DNA from: G041228335 sp964580905
GTDB taxonomy: Bacteria > Pseudomonadota > Alphaproteobacteria > Puniceispirillales > UBA1172
Assembly (NCBI GenBank): GCA_964580905.1
Contig: CAZOLR010000001.1
Span: 1 to 64,000, forward strand
Length of the DNA: 64,000 nt
Direction: 5' to 3'
Numbering within the stretch: position 1 is the stretch's first letter; every line of letters starts with the position of its first letter. Below are positions 61,880-64,000 of the stretch, piece by piece. Below the pieces are notes generated by a model. That model was not told the DNA's origin and did no database searches. It worked only from the letters and a program-made list of their open reading frames with translations. The position numbers were made by a program, and so were the translations under genes.

Positions 61880-63661
61880 ATGAAAATGACTACGGAAGAA
61901 GCTTTTGTCAAAGTCCTTCAGATGCATGGTATCGAACATGCGTTCGGTATTATCGGATCGGCTTTCATGCCGATTTCAGATCTGTTTCCCAAGGCTGGCA
62001 TCAAGTTCTGGGATGTGGCCCATGAAACCAATGGCGGCATCATGGCCGATGGTTACACCCGTGCCACCGGCAAGATGTCGATGTGCATTGCCCAGAACGG
62101 ACCGGGAATCACCAACTTCGTGACACCGATCAAGACCGCGTATTGGAATCATACGCCTCTTCTTCTGGTCACGCCTCAGGCCGCCAACAAGACCATCGGG
62201 CAGGGCGGTTTCCAGGAAGTCGAGCAAATGGCCCTGTTCCGCGATATGGTTTGCTATCAGGAAGAAGTGCGTGATCCTTCCCGGATACCTGAAGTGCTCA
62301 ACCGTGTTATTGAAAAGGCGTTCCGCTCATCAGCTCCGGCCCAGATCAATATCCCGCGTGATTACTGGACCCAGGTCATCGATACCGAACTTCCACCTGT
62401 TGTCCGGATCGAGCGTCCCCAGGGCGGCACCGAAGCCATTGCCCGGGCGGCTGAGATGCTTTCCGACGCCAAATTCCCTGTTATCCTTTCCGGTGCCGGT
62501 GTGGTGATAGGCGGTGCCATCAACGCCACCAAGGCACTTGCTGAACGCCTTGATGCTCCGGTGTGTTCCGGCTATCAGCACAATGACAGTTTCCCCGGCA
62601 GTCATGAACTTGCCGCGGGTCCTCTGGGCTATAACGGATCGCGTGCCGCCATGGAACTGATCGCCAAGGCGGATGTCGTGCTTGCGCTGGGAACCCGGCT
62701 TAATCCGTTCTCGACACTGCCCGGTTACGGCATTGACTACTGGCCCAAGGACGCCAAGATCATTCAGGTGGATATCAACCCTGACCGTATCGGGCTGACC
62801 AAAAAGGTTACTGTCGGAATCTGTGGTGACGCCAAAGCCGTGGCAACCCAGATCCTTGATCAGCTGTCCCCTGCCGCAGGTGATGCCGGCCGGGCGGAGC
62901 GTAAAGCCTCCATCCATCAGGCCAAATCCGCCTGGCTTCAGGCGCTCAGCTCCATGGATCATGAAGACGATGATCCGGGCACAAGCTGGAATGCCGATGC
63001 CCGTACCCGCGACAGCGACCGCATGTCACCACGTATGGCCTGGCGCGCTATTCAGGCCGCTCTTCCCAAGGAAGCGATCATCTCATCCGATATCGGCAAT
63101 AACTGCGCCATCGGCAACGCGTATCCGACTTTTGATGAGGGCCGCAAATATCTCGCACCCGGCCTCTTTGGTCCCTGCGGATATGGTTTCCCTTCCATTC
63201 TCGGGGCAAAGATCGGCAAGCCGGATACGCCGGTTGTTGGGTTTGCCGGTGACGGCGCGTTCGGCATCTCAATGAACGAGATGACAGCATGCGGCCGTGA
63301 TGACTGGCCTGCCATCACCATGGTGATTTTCCGCAACTACCAGTGGGGTGCGGAAAAGCGGAATACGACGCTCTGGTACGACAACAATTTTGTCGGCACC
63401 GAACTTGATCCGCATCTCAGCTATGCTCGTGTTGCGGAAGGTTGCGGCCTCAAGGGCGTCACCGTTCTGAGCATGGATGAGCTGACCTCTGCGCTGGATC
63501 AGGCTATCAAGGATCAGATGGATAACAAGGTCACGACCTTCATTGAAGTTATCCTCAATCAGGAACTTGGTGAGCCTTTCCGCCGGGACGCGATGAAAAA
63601 GCCAACGGTTGTGGCCGGCATCGATCCCAAGGATATGCGCCCCCAGCAGGCGGCTGAATAA
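61880..63661 (+). CDS. xsc: Sulfoacetaldehyde acetyltransferase
   Basis: 593-residue ThDP enzyme: MTTEEAFVKVLQMHGIEHAFG start, ETNGGIMADGYTRATG, QNGPGITNFVTPIKTAYWN and GFAGDGAFGISMNEM with the ThDP-Mg motif. Converts sulfoacetaldehyde and phosphate to acetyl phosphate and sulfite in taurine, isethionate or DHPS breakdown. AGGAGA precedes the ATG; codons are strongly biased (AAG, GGC, ATC), suggesting high expression. No pta, tpa or sulfite gene is in view; a terminator follows. Confidence 0.95.
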   Translation: MKMTTEEAFVKVLQMHGIEHAFGIIGSAFMPISDLFPKAGIKFWDVAHETNGGIMADGYTRATGKMSMCIAQNGPGITNFVTPIKTAYWNHTPLLLVTPQAANKTIGQGGFQEVEQMALFRDMVCYQEEVRDPSRIPEVLNRVIEKAFRSSAPAQINIPRDYWTQVIDTELPPVVRIERPQGGTEAIARAAEMLSDAKFPVILSGAGVVIGGAINATKALAERLDAPVCSGYQHNDSFPGSHELAAGPLGYNGSRAAMELIAKADVVLALGTRLNPFSTLPGYGIDYWPKDAKIIQVDINPDRIGLTKKVTVGICGDAKAVATQILDQLSPAAGDAGRAERKASIHQAKSAWLQALSSMDHEDDDPGTSWNADARTRDSDRMSPRMAWRAIQAALPKEAIISSDIGNNCAIGNAYPTFDEGRKYLAPGLFGPCGYGFPSILGAKIGKPDTPVVGFAGDGAFGISMNEMTACGRDDWPAITMVIFRNYQWGAEKRNTTLWYDNNFVGTELDPHLSYARVAEGCGLKGVTVLSMDELTSALDQAIKDQMDNKVTTFIEVILNQELGEPFRRDAMKKPTVVAGIDPKDMRPQQAAE

Positions 63662-63691
63662 CCAAAAGGTTTTCCGCCAAAAAACATCTTC

Positions 63692-63727
63692 TCACGGTAT
63701 CCGGTTTCGGATACCGTGATTTTTTTT
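63692..63727 (+). terminator. Rho-independent terminator after xsc
   Basis: A 12-bp perfect stem (63692-63703 with 63708-63719), 4-nt loop GTTT and an immediate run of eight T form a strong intrinsic terminator 31 bp after the xsc stop. It separates xsc transcription from the following MttB-family gene. Confidence 0.93.
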
Positions 63728-63749
63728 GGATATTCTTTGGGGGAGGCTG

Positions 63750-64000
63750 ATGGAACAGCGCCGCACCAGAAGATCTCGCCGCAACGAGACTGCCCGAAAG
63801 ATCATCACCGCCCCTTATATCCGGCGCAATATCCCCTTTGTCGATTATCTTGGTGAAGAAGCGCTGGTGAAGATCGAAGATCAGGCGGAATGGCTGATGC
63901 AGGAGATCGGCCTTGAATTCACCGATGATCCGGTGGCGCTTGAACTCTGGCGCAACGCCGGCGCCGATGTCAGGGAAACACGGGTGCGTCTGCCACGTGG
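63750..64000 (+). CDS. MttB-family trimethylamine methyltransferase, N-terminal part
   Basis: 83 codons of a gene that runs off the window. ATG at 63750 follows GGGAGG. The protein starts with a basic stretch, then RNIPFVDYLGEEALVKIED and WLMQEIGLEFTDDPVALELWRNAGADV, which is the N-terminal pattern of non-pyrrolysine MttB superfamily corrinoid methyltransferases (trimethylamine, betaine and carnitine type). The Pyl codon region is out of sight. Lies after the xsc terminator, so it has its own promoter or is read through weakly. Confidence 0.8.
   Translation, partial: MEQRRTRRSRRNETARKIITAPYIRRNIPFVDYLGEEALVKIEDQAEWLMQEIGLEFTDDPVALELWRNAGADVRETRVRLPR

Noticed and set aside
1..64000. Prophage, integrative element, toxin-antitoxin, CRISPR or restriction system
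   Set aside because: No integrase, transposase, phage structural gene, repeat array, tRNA-associated att site or methylase-nuclease pair was seen; genes look chromosomal and metabolic.

Overview
The window is a 64 kb stretch of a chromosome from a heterotrophic, probably marine, alphaproteobacterium. It has moderately high GC, dense genes with many ATGA/TGATG overlaps, and no rRNA, tRNA, IS element or CRISPR that I could find. The mix of carnitine/betaine catabolism, sulfoacetaldehyde acetyltransferase, an MttB-family methyltransferase, nucleoside uptake, a CPD photolyase and a CFA-type lipid methylase resembles SAR116 (Puniceispirillales) or roseobacter-like genomes. That placement is inference from gene content, not a phylogenetic result. 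A run of exactly 100 N (39466-39565) marks a scaffold gap, so the source is probably a draft or metagenome-assembled genome.

Layout. (1) 0.1-1.2 kb: a small membrane protein and a DMT exporter. (2) 1.5-11.2 kb: a quaternary-amine locus with an LLM flavin oxidoreductase, a CaiD-like hydratase, an L-carnitine dehydrogenase-like enzyme, a GlxA/CdhR-type AraC regulator, a BKACE cleavage enzyme, an acyl-CoA dehydrogenase, an ADP-forming acyl-CoA synthetase and an aldehyde dehydrogenase. Together these could carry gamma-butyrobetaine through carnitine to betainyl-CoA plus acetoacetate. (3) 11.3-18.7 kb: RidA, alpha/beta hydrolase and a PF06684 protein, followed by a complete Dpp/Opp-type ABC importer with a fused double ATPase. 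(4) 18.8-25.4 kb: an exported FKBP-rhodanese fusion, UDP-glucose dehydrogenase, an SDR, a rhodanese, a phosphotransferase/ACAD pair of the LvaA/LvaC-ACAD11 type, and a LysE exporter. (5) 25.5-30.7 kb: a PHP/DUF3604-like protein coupled to a cysteine homologue of the GrdB/PrdB selenoproteins, an MBL-fold hydrolase and a methyltransferase. (6) 30.7-39.5 kb: DUF1989 protein, PfkB kinase, nucleoside hydrolase, 2OG-Fe(II) oxygenase, BMP-type nucleoside ABC importer and cytidine deaminase, all on one strand. (7) 39.6-48.99 kb: a GNAT gene cut by the gap, glycerol kinase, a PHP protein, and assorted oxidoreductases, ligases and hydrolases. (8) 49.0-61.7 kb: a DNA-repair and photo-oxidative stress island with the ligase/exonuclease/helicase/PdeM set, a GST, a photolyase, a flavin oxidoreductase/DUF1365/CFA-like methylase operon, and an NTF2-like/SDR pair. 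(9) 61.9-64 kb: xsc with a TauR-like upstream element and a strong terminator, then the start of an MttB-family gene that runs off the window.

The strongest functional stories are the carnitine-type locus with shared paired A-tract boxes in front of three transcription units, the nucleoside operon carrying an unassigned 2OG oxygenase, the coupled PHP-like/PrdB-like pair, and the repair/lipid island. No single element is certainly a new system. The PHP-like/PrdB-like pair and the Rut-like module beside the carnitine genes are the least explained.
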